64,000 nt of DNA from Sva-07 sp963707515 (GCA_963707515.1 CAVPQI010000001.1:620001-684000), one strand, 5' to 3'. Positions 1 to 8,499 are shown, counted from the first letter of the stretch. Program-made: numbers and translations. Notes: generated by a model from the sequence alone, not told the origin.

Positions 1-123
1 CACCCAGGCGAGCGACTTCGAAGCGGTCCGGTTGTAGACCACCACGGCGTGGCCGGCGCGAGCCAGATGACCGGCCATCGGGGCGCCCATCACGCCGAGG
101 CCGAGGAATGCGATCGTCGTCAT
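1..123 (-). CDS. NAD(P)-binding dehydrogenase of the 6PGDH/3-hydroxyisobutyrate dehydrogenase family, N-terminal fragment
   Basis: This is the first 41 codons of a gene that runs off the left edge of the window. Read on the minus strand from the ATG at 123, it begins MTTIAFLGLGVMGAPMAGHL. That is the GxGxxG dinucleotide-binding turn (residues 8-13) followed by GAPMAGHLARAGH, typical of beta-hydroxyacid dehydrogenases that oxidise 3-hydroxyisobutyrate or similar substrates with NAD(P). Later residues read VVVYNRT, where the Arg normally selects NADP. The substrate cannot be told from this fragment. Its start codon shares the palindrome CATG with the ATG of the next gene on the other strand. 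Confidence 0.8.
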   Translation of the reverse strand, partial: MTTIAFLGLGVMGAPMAGHLARAGHAVVVYNRTASKSLAWV

Positions 124-883
124 GGCCGCCGATTCTCCCATGTGCGACACTGCGCGGGTGGCCTCCGGAGCGGAACGTGCCCTCGACCGACGGTGGACGG
201 TGACCACCTGGAACCTGCAGGGAGCGAAGGGCGTCGACGTCGCCTCGGTGGCTGCCGTGATCGCCGAACGGGCTCCGGATGTGGTCGTGCTGCAAGAGAT
301 CAGGCATCGCGACGCGACGCGGCTGGCGGCGAGCTCGGGGATGGAGGTCGGCTGGTCGCTCAAGCACTTTCCCACGACGTCGCTGCTGCCGTGGCGGGCC
401 GAGGGCATGGCGATCCTCACGCCGCACCGCCTCGGTGTCGTGTCGTGCGAGCAGATCTCGACCGATCGTCGTCGCCGGTGGAACTGGCGTCGACGGATCG
501 CACAGTGGGCTGTCGTCGAGCGAGACGATCGGTCGCGACTGCGCGTCGTCAACCTCCATCTGTCCCCCCACGCCGACGCTGGGGCACGTCTCGCCGAGGC
601 AGAGCGGGTGGCGGAGATGGTCGCCGCGCACGACGACGAACTCCCACTGGTCGTCGCCGGCGATTTCAACGACGGCGAGGACGCATCGATCGTCGCTGCA
701 CTCCCCGGCATCGAACACCTCGCCCCGGGATTCACCAACTCATCGTCAGCACCCTCGCAGACGCTCGACCACGTCCTGGCGCCCGCGGACGCGACCGAGA
801 CCAGCGTCGAGGTCCCCGCCGGCGGGGCGCGCTGGGCGGCGCTGTCGGATCACCTTCCGGTGACGGTGCGCTTCCGGGTGTGA
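122..883 (+). CDS. Endonuclease/exonuclease/phosphatase family protein
   Basis: A 253-residue protein of the DNase I-like metallo-phosphoesterase fold. Family landmarks are in order: TTWNLQG near the N terminus (metal-site Asn), VVVLQEI (catalytic Glu), NLHLSPHADAG, AGDFND (catalytic Asp and Asn) and the C-terminal SDHLPV (active-site Asp-His). Members cleave phosphodiesters in nucleic acids, inositol phosphates or sphingolipids, and the substrate is not predictable here. No signal peptide is visible, so it is probably cytoplasmic. The ATG at 122 overlaps the start codon of the divergent gene and leaves no room for a ribosome site, so the ATG at 140 is an equally likely start. The gene converges on carD with a 22-bp gap. 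Confidence 0.8.
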   Translation: MAADSPMCDTARVASGAERALDRRWTVTTWNLQGAKGVDVASVAAVIAERAPDVVVLQEIRHRDATRLAASSGMEVGWSLKHFPTTSLLPWRAEGMAILTPHRLGVVSCEQISTDRRRRWNWRRRIAQWAVVERDDRSRLRVVNLHLSPHADAGARLAEAERVAEMVAAHDDELPLVVAGDFNDGEDASIVAALPGIEHLAPGFTNSSSAPSQTLDHVLAPADATETSVEVPAGGARWAALSDHLPVTVRFRV

Positions 884-905
884 CGCGGCGGCGAGCCGCG
901 CCGGA

Positions 906-1442
906 TCACTTCTTCTTCTTGGCCGCGGCGGCGACCGCGGCGTCGCCGGACTTGAGCACGCCCTTGGCGAGCGCGTCGTCGAGGTAGGCCTCGGCCTCTT
1001 CGGCAGACACCTTCAGTGCGGGCGAGATCTCCGAGATCAGGTTGACCCGGGCCCGCTCGTACATCGTCCGCTCGGCGGCCGACAGCGAGGCGTCGCGGTT
1101 GCGGGCAGCGAGGTTCCGCACAACCTCGGCGACCTGGTACACGTCGCCGCTCTTCAGCTTCTCCTGGTGGTTCTTGAACCGGCGGCTCCAGTTGGAAGGC
1201 ACGCGCGGGTCCGGCTTGGCGAGCACGGCGACCAGGTCCTCGAGCTCGTCGGCCGAGACCGGCGGTCGAACGCCGACCTCGTCGGTCGACGACACCGGCA
1301 CCTTCAACGTCATCTCGTTGATGACCGTCTTCAGGATCAGGTACTCCTGGCTCTCGCCGAAGAACTCCATCTTCTTGGTCCCCTGCACGACGCACGCGCC
1401 ATGTTGGGGATAGATGACGGTGTCGCCCTTCTTGAACTTCAC
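906..1442 (-). CDS. carD: CarD family transcriptional regulator
   Basis: A 178-residue protein beginning MKFKKGDTVIYPQHGACVVQ from a GTG at 1442, with GAGG seven bases upstream. Longer starts add 16 residues unlike the family. CarD binds the RNA polymerase beta lobe through its N-terminal RID/Tudor-like domain (about residues 1-75) and contacts the upstream edge of the open promoter complex through a C-terminal helical domain (here VPSNWSRRFKNHQEKL onward). It thereby stabilises open complexes at rRNA and other promoters. The length is slightly above the usual 160-165 residues because of an Ala/Lys-rich tail ending AAAAKKKK. It is probably essential, as in mycobacteria. Confidence 0.95.
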   Translation of the reverse strand: MKFKKGDTVIYPQHGACVVQGTKKMEFFGESQEYLILKTVINEMTLKVPVSSTDEVGVRPPVSADELEDLVAVLAKPDPRVPSNWSRRFKNHQEKLKSGDVYQVAEVVRNLAARNRDASLSAAERTMYERARVNLISEISPALKVSAEEAEAYLDDALAKGVLKSGDAAVAAAAKKKK

Positions 1443-1556
1443 GCAGGTACCTCGTGTGGAAATCGTGCCGGATCGGCGGTGGAGACGCACCGTGGGTCCC
1501 CCGCACGGCAGTCCTTCAGACTACCGCCGAATCGACCGCTTCGATCCGGCCGTTCA

Positions 1557-1595
1557 CGTGAACACATGGCGCTGTGGCGCAACCATCTGTTCACG
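1557..1595. repeat. Imperfect hairpin with GTGAACA/TGTTCAC arms
   Basis: The outer arms are CGTGAACA (1557-1564) and TGTTCACG (1588-1595), followed inward by CATGG against CCATC and then GCGC. The hairpin lies between carD and the tRNA-Arg gene. Its outer arms resemble those of the hairpin at 19095-19143, so the two may belong to one extragenic repeat type. It has no run of T, so it is not a classical terminator. Confidence 0.5.
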
Positions 1596-1607
1596 AGAAC
1601 GCCGGTG

Positions 1608-1681
1608 CGCCCTCGGCACGACTCGAACGTGCGCGCTACGGATTAGAAGGCCGTTGCTCTATCCAGCTGAGCTACGAGGGC
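1608..1681 (-). tRNA. tRNA-Arg (anticodon UCU)
   Basis: Read on the minus strand, 74 nt fold as a cloverleaf. The acceptor stem is GCCCTCG/CGAGGGC with discriminator G. The D arm is GCTC-AGCTGGATA-GAGC. The anticodon loop is CTTCTAA, giving UCU. The T arm is GCACG-TTCGAGT-CGTGC and the variable loop is 5 nt. The last anticodon-stem pair (31-39) is a C-U mismatch. CCA is not encoded. It reads AGA codons, which are rare in DNA this GC-rich. Confidence 0.93.
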
Positions 1682-1693
1682 AGATGCGCAACG

Positions 1694-2942
1694 CTACCCA
1701 TCCGCGAGCAGTCGTCGGAGCTCACCGAGCGCGGTGATCACCGAGAATTGCCGCATCTGGTCGCGCAGGCCGGGCATCCGCAGCGAGCACACCTCGTCGA
1801 ATCCGGGACCGACGAGGCCGACGAAGAGCGTGCCCACCGGCTGGCCGTCCTGCTCGTCGGGCCCGGCGACACCGGTCAAGCGAGACGGCGACGTCGACGC
1901 CGAGCAGATCGCGCGCCCCGTGGGCCATCTGGCGGGCGGCCGACTCGGAGACGACGGGCCCGTCGGCGACGCCGAGCAAGCGCTGCTTGAGTTCGGTGGC
2001 GTAGCTCACCAGACCGCCACGGAACACCTCGCTGGCGCCGGGGACGTTGGTGAGACGTCCCGCGACCAGCCCGCCGGTGACCGACTCGGCGACCCCCAGC
2101 GTCCAGCCACGGCGGCGGCAGAGGTCGAGGACGACCGACTCCATCGTGTCGCCGTCGCGGCCGAACACGAACTGGTCGATCCGCTCGCGGACGACGCCCT
2201 CCCACAGGTCGAGCTGCGATGTCGCCTCGGCGGCCGTCGGCGCCTTCGCCGTCAGGCGGACCTTGAGGCCCTCCCATCCGCTGGCGAGGAACGCCAACGT
2301 CGGCGTATCCGGCGACTCGAGCTCGGCGATGACGTCGTCGAGGCGTTCGTTGAGACCGCTCTCGCTCTCACCCCAGGTGCGCAGCACCCGACTCTGGATC
2401 ACCGAATCCTGGCCGGCGCGGCGGCGCAGGTCGGGCACGATCGCCCGGTGGATCATGTCCTGCATCTCGTGCGGGACCCCCGGCACGGCGTAGACGACCT
2501 TGTCGACGCCGCCGAGCACGAACGGGCAGATCAGCCCGGGCGCGGTGCCCCGCGTCTGGGGGATGATCCGCGCCCCCGCCGGGACCTGCGCCTGGCGAAG
2601 GTTGTTGGCCGACATCGTCCGCCCACGTTTGGCGAACATGTCGCGGATGACGTCGGCAACGGCGTCGTCGTGCACCAGTTCGACGCCCATCACGGCGGCG
2701 ATCGCATCGCGGGTGAGGTCGTCGTGGGTCGGGCCGAGCCCGCCGCACATGATCACCGCATCGGTGTCGTCGAGCATGCGCCGCAGCTGCCGCTCAATGC
2801 GGCCGACGTTGTCGCCGACCTTCACCTGGACCAGCGAGTCGATGCCGACCGCCGCCAGCTCACCGCCGATCCACGCCGAGTTGGAGTCGATGATCTGCCC
2901 GAGCAGGAGCTCGGTGCCGACCGCCAGGACGTCGCAGCGCAC
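1694..2942 (-). CDS. cinA: CinA family protein (competence/damage-inducible; nicotinamide-nucleotide amidase), with a frameshift near 1879
   Basis: The N-terminal half is a MoCF/molybdopterin-binding-like domain beginning MRCDVLAVGTELLLGQIIDS, with the family motif GGLGPTHDDLT. The C-terminal half is the CinA amidase domain (VAESVTGGLVAGRLT) that deamidates nicotinamide mononucleotide. The continuous frame loses similarity after AVSL and stops at 1722. The true tail (TGVAGPDEQDGQPVGTLFVG onward) continues in another frame to a stop at 1694. Removing one T at 1878-1879 joins them into about 415 residues, the family norm. A sequencing indel is the simplest cause. The gene starts 6 bp after pgsA and is cotranscribed with rimO and pgsA. 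Confidence 0.9.
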
Positions 2943-2948
2943 GGCGGG

Positions 2949-3524
2949 TCAACCGACCTGGTCGACCGTCGCCGGCACCGGCGCGGCGGCGAGGAGCCGA
3001 GCCCGCCAGAGGTACTGTGCGCCGCTGATCAGCGCCAGCGCCACGGCGAGCCACAACAGCGTGTTCCACAACCAGGTCGCGTCGACGGCGGTCAGCGGCA
3101 GCAGGGCGAAGCCGACGGCGAGCTGCTGGCACACGGTCTTGTACTTGGCCAGCTTCGACGCCGGCACGCTGATGCCCTTGCCGCCGACGAGCACCCGGTA
3201 GACGCTGATGAGGAACTCGCGGGCGGCGATGAGAATCACCGGCACCACCCAGAACACACCCGTGCTGACCAGCGTGAACATCGCCCCGAGCACGAGCACC
3301 TTGTCGGCGAGGGGGTCGAGGAAGGCGCCCGCCGAGGTCGTGCCGTGGCGCCGGGCGAGGTAGCCGTCGATGCCGTCGGACGAGCAGAGAGCGAACCACA
3401 ACAGGAACGAGATCCATGAGCCCTGGTCGTCGCTGGGGATCGCCCAGAACATCAGTGGCGACAGCAGCAGCCGCCCGACGGTGATGGCGTTGGCCCAGGT
3501 CGCCAGCTTGTCGGGTTCGACCAT
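2949..3524 (-). CDS. pgsA: CDP-diacylglycerol--glycerol-3-phosphate 3-phosphatidyltransferase
   Basis: A 191-residue integral membrane enzyme that makes phosphatidylglycerol phosphate, the committed step to phosphatidylglycerol and cardiolipin. The CDP-alcohol phosphotransferase signature lies at residues 50-74: DGIDGYLAR, then Gly66, then the metal-binding Asp70 and Asp74 in FLDPLADK. Hydrophobic segments flank it. The ATG at 3524 overlaps the rimO stop as TGATG, indicating translational coupling, and is preferred to an ATG six codons upstream inside rimO. The pair pgsA-cinA next to ftsK/rimO-type genes is common in actinobacteria. Another CDP-alcohol transferase (cardiolipin or PI-phosphate synthase) is possible but less likely from this context. 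Confidence 0.88.
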   Translation of the reverse strand: MVEPDKLATWANAITVGRLLLSPLMFWAIPSDDQGSWISFLLWFALCSSDGIDGYLARRHGTTSAGAFLDPLADKVLVLGAMFTLVSTGVFWVVPVILIAAREFLISVYRVLVGGKGISVPASKLAKYKTVCQQLAVGFALLPLTAVDATWLWNTLLWLAVALALISGAQYLWRARLLAAAPVPATVDQVG

Positions 3525-4843
3525 CAGGTGTCGCCTTCCCACGCCTCGGCGGCCGCGCCGGCGGCGACCAGGTCGGGACCGAGCGCATCGACGACATCGA
3601 CGCGGTGGAACCCTCCCGGCGTCAGGTCGGGGTCGACGTGGACCACACCGTCGATCTCGGGAGCCTCGCGATGAGTGCGGCCGACACCGGGGGTGTCGAC
3701 GAGCACGTCGACCGTCGTGCCGATCAGCGCGTCGCGCCGGCTGGCGGTGATGTCGTCCTGCAACTCACGCAGCTCGGCGAGACGCTCGCTCATCAGGGCG
3801 GGGTCGACCGCGCCGTCGAGGTCGGCGGCGTACGTGCCGTCCTCGCGGCTGTACGAGAAGAAGCCGCACCAGTCGAGCTGTGCTTCCTCGACGAAGTGCA
3901 GCAGCTGGTCGTGGTCGGCTTCGGTCTCACCCGGGTAGCCGACGATGAAGTTGCTGCGGAATGCGGCATCGGGCTCGCGCCGGCGGATGTCGGCGATGCG
4001 GTCGAGGAATCGCTGGCCGTCACCCCAGCGGCGCATCCGGCGCAGCAACGGCTTGCTGACGTGCTGCAGCGAGAGGTCGAAGTACGGCACCCCGGAGTCG
4101 CAGATGGCATCGATCAGCCCGTCGCTGAGGTCGCTCGGGTACAGGTAGAGGAGACGGACGCGGTCGACGGCACCGGCCACGGCGCGCACGAGCGGCACGA
4201 TCGAGCCCGCTCCGAGCTCACCCGGGCGGTCCTTTCCGTAGGAGGCGAGGTCCTGGGCGACGAGCACGATCTCGCGGGCGCCGACCTGGTCGACCTCGTC
4301 GAGGATCGCCTGCACATCGCGACTGCGCTGCGGCCCGCGGAAGCTGGGAATCGCGCAGAACCCGCACGAGCGGTCGCAGCCCTCGGCGATCTTGACGTAG
4401 GCCCAGGGCACCGCCGACTTCGGCCGTGGCAGGTTGAGCAGGTCGAACTCCGGCAGCGCCACCGTCGACACGGGGATCAGCGTGCGACCCCGCGACGCCG
4501 CAGTCGGCACCGCAGTCGGCATCGTGAAACCCTTGCCGAACCCGGCCACCTGGTCGACCTCGGGCAGCTCGGCGGCCAGCTCGTCGCCGTAGCGTTCGGC
4601 CATGCAGCCGGTGACCACGAGCCGCGATCCGTCGGGACGCAGCTCGTCGAGTGCCAGGATCGTGTCGATCGATTCGCGGCGTGCTTCGTCGATGAACGCG
4701 CAGGTGTTGACGACGACGAGGTCGGCGACCGCAGCGTCATCGGTCGCCTCCATGCCGTCCGCGACGAGCGCGCCGACGAGCTTGTCGGAGTCGACGTCGT
4801 TCTTCGGACAGCCGAGCGTCTCGATGTAGAACCGCTGTGGCAC
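3524..4843 (-). CDS. rimO: Ribosomal protein S12 methylthiotransferase RimO
   Basis: A 439-residue radical-SAM methylthiotransferase that modifies the conserved Asp of ribosomal protein S12. The N-terminal MTTase domain has the auxiliary [4Fe-4S] cysteines Cys12 (LGCPKN), Cys48 (NTCAF) and Cys80 (TGCMAERY). The radical-SAM CxxxCxxC is Cys157, Cys161 and Cys164 (EGCDRSCGFCAIP). SLQH and the GYPGETEAD segment follow, and a TRAM-like beta domain is at the C terminus. The LGCPKN motif and length favour RimO over the tRNA enzyme MiaB. It is the first gene of rimO-pgsA-cinA. The 240 bp upstream hold the 86-bp tandem repeat. Confidence 0.93.
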   Translation of the reverse strand: MPQRFYIETLGCPKNDVDSDKLVGALVADGMEATDDAAVADLVVVNTCAFIDEARRESIDTILALDELRPDGSRLVVTGCMAERYGDELAAELPEVDQVAGFGKGFTMPTAVPTAASRGRTLIPVSTVALPEFDLLNLPRPKSAVPWAYVKIAEGCDRSCGFCAIPSFRGPQRSRDVQAILDEVDQVGAREIVLVAQDLASYGKDRPGELGAGSIVPLVRAVAGAVDRVRLLYLYPSDLSDGLIDAICDSGVPYFDLSLQHVSKPLLRRMRRWGDGQRFLDRIADIRRREPDAAFRSNFIVGYPGETEADHDQLLHFVEEAQLDWCGFFSYSREDGTYAADLDGAVDPALMSERLAELRELQDDITASRRDALIGTTVDVLVDTPGVGRTHREAPEIDGVVHVDPDLTPGGFHRVDVVDALGPDLVAAGAAAEAWEGDT

Positions 4844-4862
4844 GACTGCTCACGCTATCTGT

Positions 4863-5082
4863 AACACCGGTCGGGCCTCACGAATCACCGGAGGTGGAGC
4901 CGGCTGGTCGGCCCGACTGCGGCTCGTCGCTGGCGCTTCCCTCGCCGCAACACCGGTCGGGCCTCACGAATCACCGGAGGTGGAGCCGGCTGGTCGGCCC
5001 GACTGCGGCTCGTCGCTGGCGCTTCCCTCGCCGCAACACCGGTCGGGCATCACGAATCACCGGAGGTGGAGCTGGCGGCCGT
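4863..5082. repeat. Tandem 86-bp repeat, 2.5 copies; member of a dispersed extragenic repeat family
   Basis: Copies start at 4863, 4949 and 5035. The first two look identical; the third is cut short at the end of the oxygenase gene. Each unit begins AACACCGGTCGGGCCTCACG and ends GCTGGCGCTTCCCTCGCCGC. Within a unit, GTCGGGCC near the start and GGCCCGAC about 36 bases on are inverted repeats, so a transcript could fold. The same block occurs at 11176-11353 (inverted) and 20776-20857. Confidence 0.85.
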
Positions 5083-6044
5083 CAGGCGACGGCGGTGCTG
5101 CGGAACTTGTCCATCAGGTGCCGGCCCGCCGTGGTCGGCGGGTGCTTGGGCCGTTCGCCGTCGCGGACGATGCAGTCGACGCGGGCATCCCAGTTGGCGT
5201 TGTGGAAGAACGGGATCGACAGGCGGCGGCCCTCGTCACCGGTCGCCACGACCCGGTGCATCGTCGACCGCCACCGGTCGTTGGTCCACCGCTGCATCAG
5301 GTCGCCGAGGTTGACGATCAACCCGCCCGGTACGGGATCGACGGCCATCCAGCCGTGGGCCACGGTCTCCACCTCGAGCCCCGGTTCGCCATCGGTCCAC
5401 AGGATCGTCAGCGTGCCGTAATCGCTGTGGGCGCCGGCGCGCAGTTGACCGCGCTGCGGGGGCTCGTCGACCGCCGGGTAGTGCGCCAGGCGGAGCGCCG
5501 AACCGTGTCGGTCGACGAACGGCACGAACGTGTTGGCGGACAACCCGAGGGCGACGGCGAACGTCTCCATCACCGTGCCCGCCAGGTCGGCCATCGTCCG
5601 GTAGTAGCGCTCGATCGCCGGCCGGAACGCCGGGAGCCCGTCGGGCCACAGGTTCGGGGCGTAGACGGCGCGCTCGTACTCGTCGGCCATCTCCTCGAGC
5701 GGCCGCGGCGGTGGATCGATCGGGCCGAGGTTGTACGTCTCTTTGAGGTCCGGCGGGGCAGCGCCGCCGAGCGATCGGCTCAGCGACTCGCCGCTCACCG
5801 GGCTGTAGCCGTACGGATAGCCGGGCGTCGGCATCGCCACGGCCAGCTTGTCGTCGAGCGGGAGGTCGAAGAACGCCAGCGACTGCGCCCTGGCGTCATC
5901 GATCACCGCATCGTCGACGCCGTGGCCGACGATCGTGAAGAATCCGATCTCGCGGCATGCACGGTCGACCTCCCCACCGATCCGCGACCGCTCGGCGTCG
6001 GATCCGCCGGCGAACGACGTCAGGTCGATGATCGGGACGCTCAC
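5082..6044 (-). CDS. Isopenicillin N synthase-like 2-oxoglutarate/Fe(II) oxygenase
   Basis: A 320-residue cytoplasmic enzyme of the DIOX_N plus 2OG-FeII_Oxy families. It starts at a GTG (6044) reading VPIIDLTSF, the usual N-terminal strand. The iron ligands are in AHSDYGTLTIL (His and Asp) and in TMHRVVA (distal His). RLSIPFFHN carries the Arg and Ser that bind the 2-oxoglutarate carboxylate. LIVNLGDLMQRWTND is also typical. The substrate is unknown; relatives act on antibiotics, hormones and small acids. The start overlaps the stop of the upstream SMP-30 gene as GTGA, so the two are translationally coupled and may serve one catabolic step series. Confidence 0.85.
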   Translation of the reverse strand: MSVPIIDLTSFAGGSDAERSRIGGEVDRACREIGFFTIVGHGVDDAVIDDARAQSLAFFDLPLDDKLAVAMPTPGYPYGYSPVSGESLSRSLGGAAPPDLKETYNLGPIDPPPRPLEEMADEYERAVYAPNLWPDGLPAFRPAIERYYRTMADLAGTVMETFAVALGLSANTFVPFVDRHGSALRLAHYPAVDEPPQRGQLRAGAHSDYGTLTILWTDGEPGLEVETVAHGWMAVDPVPGGLIVNLGDLMQRWTNDRWRSTMHRVVATGDEGRRLSIPFFHNANWDARVDCIVRDGERPKHPPTTAGRHLMDKFRSTAVA

Positions 6045-6988
6045 AGGTGGGCGAGGCGGAGGCCGGGACGCGGCCACGGAAACGAGACGAGCCGGCCGGT
6101 CCCGGAGCACGTGACGTACGCCGTGCGCAGATCCTCACCGCCGAAGCAGATGTTCGTCGTCAGCAGGTCGCCGGTGGCGTAGTGCTCGATCTCGCTGCCA
6201 TCGGGCGAGATCGCCGTGATCCCGCCGTTGAAGATCGTCGCCACGCACACCCAACCCTCCCCGTCGACGGCGAGCGAGTCGAGGAACTGCTGCCCCGGCA
6301 GGCCGCACAACACGGCCGACGGGTCGAGCGGAACGGCGGGGGCCAGCTCGCCCGGACCGGTCACGGCGCGCTGGAAGACCCGACCCGTGTGCGTCTCTGC
6401 CCAGTACAGGCGGTCGCCCTCGGGCGACAGGCCGATGCCGTTCGGACCGTCGACCGGGAACACCACCTCGGTCACTGCGGATCCGTCGGCCTTGCCGTAG
6501 TAGATGCCCGTGAGGTCGGCGGTGCGCTTGGCGGTGTCACGGATGCCGTGGTCGGTGAACCAGAAGCCGCCGTGACCGTCCATCACCAGGTCGTTCGGGC
6601 CACGCAGTGGGTGGCCGTCGCACTCCGTGTAGAGGTCGGTGATCGTTCCGTCGTGGGGATCGATGCGCTGGATCCGCCCGCCGAGGTAGCGGCTGGCATC
6701 GAACCCGCCGGGCAGCGTCAGCCCACCGAGGTCGACGCGGGTGAACGTGCCGCCGTTGTTGCACACGTAGAAGGCGCCGTCGGGTCCGACCGCCGCACCG
6801 TTCGGCCCGCCGGGGATCTCAGCGATCACCTCGCGGGTGCCATCGGGGTGGATGCGCGTGAGCCGGGGCCCGAACATCTCGACGAGGACGATCGATCCGT
6901 CGGGCATGGCGATCGGCCCTTCCGGGAAGTCGAGCCCGGAGGCGACCTCGTTCAGTTCGGGGGTCAGTTCGCGCAGCGTCGGAGCCAT
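6041..6988 (-). CDS. SMP-30/gluconolactonase family protein
   Basis: A 315-residue six-bladed beta-propeller hydrolase. Likely metal ligands are Glu in GLDFPEGPIA, Asn in RGPNDLVMDG and Asp in SLAVDGEGWV. Repeated WYxx/GPNGIGLSPEGDRLYWAET motifs mark the blades. Members open sugar or other lactones with Ca2+ or Zn2+. No signal peptide is visible. It is cotranscribed with the downstream oxygenase through a GTGA overlap. The substrate cannot be read from sequence; an oxygenase followed by a lactonase would suit degradation of a cyclic ester formed by ring oxidation, but that is inference. Confidence 0.85.
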   Translation of the reverse strand: MAPTLRELTPELNEVASGLDFPEGPIAMPDGSIVLVEMFGPRLTRIHPDGTREVIAEIPGGPNGAAVGPDGAFYVCNNGGTFTRVDLGGLTLPGGFDASRYLGGRIQRIDPHDGTITDLYTECDGHPLRGPNDLVMDGHGGFWFTDHGIRDTAKRTADLTGIYYGKADGSAVTEVVFPVDGPNGIGLSPEGDRLYWAETHTGRVFQRAVTGPGELAPAVPLDPSAVLCGLPGQQFLDSLAVDGEGWVCVATIFNGGITAISPDGSEIEHYATGDLLTTNICFGGEDLRTAYVTCSGTGRLVSFPWPRPGLRLAHL

Positions 6989-7025
6989 GTCGTCATCATG
7001 ACAACCGCGGCGGGCAACGATCGGG

Positions 7026-7385
7026 TCAGAGGTCGTCGAGCAGCTGCCGCAACCGAGCGGCCACGTCGAGGGTCATGCCCAGCGCGTAGACGCCGGGTTC
7101 GGGCGTGCCCGACCGCTCGTTCTGCAGGTTGATGATCGGCCGCGAGTCGGTGCCGCCACCTTGGACGAAGAAGTGGTCGCCGCCCAGCTGGTGATCGGCT
7201 CCGCGGTAGCCCCAGGCGTCGTCGGCGAGGACCAGTTCCTCCAGCAGCCACTCGACGCTGTCACGATCGAACACGAACGGCCCGCTCATGTCGACGCCGT
7301 CGACGAAGCGGACCGATCGCAGCTGCACGGCGCCCGACGACGACCCGTCGTCGACCACTTCGATCTCGTGTCGGTCGTCGGTCAT
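7026..7385 (-). CDS. Hypothetical acidic protein, partner of the gene upstream
   Basis: A 119-residue protein, not recognised. It starts at ATG 7385, one base after the stop of the 355-residue gene upstream, so the two are almost certainly cotranslated. It is acidic (N-terminal TDDRHEIEVVDD) and has no membrane segment or signal. It contains GADHQLGGDHFFVQGGG and ends in an amphipathic helix VAARLRQLLDDL. Its size, charge and tight coupling are what one expects of a chaperone or immunity partner, but no family was recognised. Confidence 0.75.
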   Translation of the reverse strand: MTDDRHEIEVVDDGSSSGAVQLRSVRFVDGVDMSGPFVFDRDSVEWLLEELVLADDAWGYRGADHQLGGDHFFVQGGGTDSRPIINLQNERSGTPEPGVYALGMTLDVAARLRQLLDDL

Positions 7386-7386
7386 G

Positions 7387-8451
7387 TCAGAGCGCCTCTG
7401 CTTCCTGCTTGGTGAACATCGGCGGTGTCGTGTCGACGAGCACATGGTTGTCGGGGGTCAGGGCGAACCCGGTGCCGTTGTTCGACACCATGATCTCGCG
7501 CGCCCCGACGGCACCGTCCTCGCGGATCGTCGCGCCCATGCCGCTGTAGAGCGGATTGGCGCCGTACAGGTCGTTGAGATAGATGCGGATCTTGTGACAG
7601 TCGGCCTTGAGCGTGGCGTCGTCCGTCTTCGGGTCGCCGCGGACCGGTGTCTTCTGCCAGATGTCGAAGCACGCACCGGCGTCGACGATGCCACCGGCGG
7701 CGCAATTGCGGAGGAAGATGGCGTCGGCGAGCGCCTTCGCCTTGAGCTCGGGCCACTCCATCTTGCCCAGCGACACCTTGACCGACTTCGACGGGTCCGC
7801 CTTGTCGGGGATCGCCCGATGGGTGTCGAAGATGCAGATCGCGATCGGCTTGTCGGCCTGCCCGACGATCGATGCCTTCTCCCAACCGACCTTGTACATC
7901 GCCGCCACGGGATGCATGCCGGCGAGATCGGCCGGCTCGGTGGCGAAGATGAACTCGTTCGGCCGCCCGAAGCAGCTGAAGCGGGTGAAGTTCTCCTTCG
8001 GACCGACGCGAGCGAGGTAGCGGGGCAACGTGTCGGCGGCGATCGCCGACAACATCTCGTCGGCGGTGCGTGCCTTGCCAGTCGCCACGCGCTCGCGCAT
8101 GTCGGCCAACGACGAGCCGGCATTGACGGATTCGGCCAACGCCGCCTTGGTCGAGTCGATCTTCGAGCCGGCACGGGAACCTTGGAAGTCGGCCAGTGTC
8201 GTCTTGCCGCCCGTGATGCCGTGCGCGTCGCCGAGGGCACGACGGATGATCGGGACCGAGGTCGACGCGGAGGCCGACGCCGACCGCTGCACTCGCGGTG
8301 GCTGCGTGGAGATCGCCTGCGACATCGCCGCCACCGCGCTGACGTGGGGTGCGACGACAGTCGCACCCGAGCGCACCGGCGCCGACTGCGGAGCCGACAC
8401 CACGACGGGTGCCGATGTCATGTCGCGTTCGACCCGTTCTGATCCCACCAT
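7387..8451 (-). CDS. Hypothetical protein with a disordered N terminus
   Basis: A 354-residue protein from ATG 8451, with AAGGAG only 3 bases upstream; a TTG at 8466 preceded by GGGAG is the alternative. The first 80 residues are low-complexity Ser/Ala/Val/Pro and include PPRVQRSASASAS. The rest is globular with six cysteines (e.g. FSCFGRPNEF, RNCAAGG, GACFDIW, KADCHKI) and ends NTGFALTPDNHVLVDTTPPM. There is no signal peptide, membrane helix or recognised catalytic motif. Long disordered leaders with VQR motifs occur in some contractile-injection cargo proteins, but no injection-system genes are in the window, so this is only a hint. It is coupled to the acidic 119-residue gene downstream. 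Confidence 0.75.
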   Translation of the reverse strand: MVGSERVERDMTSAPVVVSAPQSAPVRSGATVVAPHVSAVAAMSQAISTQPPRVQRSASASASTSVPIIRRALGDAHGITGGKTTLADFQGSRAGSKIDSTKAALAESVNAGSSLADMRERVATGKARTADEMLSAIAADTLPRYLARVGPKENFTRFSCFGRPNEFIFATEPADLAGMHPVAAMYKVGWEKASIVGQADKPIAICIFDTHRAIPDKADPSKSVKVSLGKMEWPELKAKALADAIFLRNCAAGGIVDAGACFDIWQKTPVRGDPKTDDATLKADCHKIRIYLNDLYGANPLYSGMGATIREDGAVGAREIMVSNNGTGFALTPDNHVLVDTTPPMFTKQEAEAL

Positions 8452-8499
8452 CAACTCCTTCGGCAACCGCTGTCTCCCACTGAAGCGGAGCTCAGCCGA

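Noticed and set aside
1722..3419. Very long plus-strand open frames opposite cinA and pgsA, and similar frames opposite pnp, infB, rnj and ftsK
   Set aside because: They are antisense shadows in GC-rich DNA: Arg/Gly/Asp-rich, no family motifs, and they fully overlap recognised genes.
4863..5082. CRISPR or a small coding gene
   Set aside because: Units are identical end to end without spacers; frames through them have no start context or conservation between loci.
7387..8451. Contractile-injection-system cargo
   Set aside because: Only a disordered leader with VQR supports it; no sheath, tube, baseplate or AAA genes are in the window, so it is kept as unknown.
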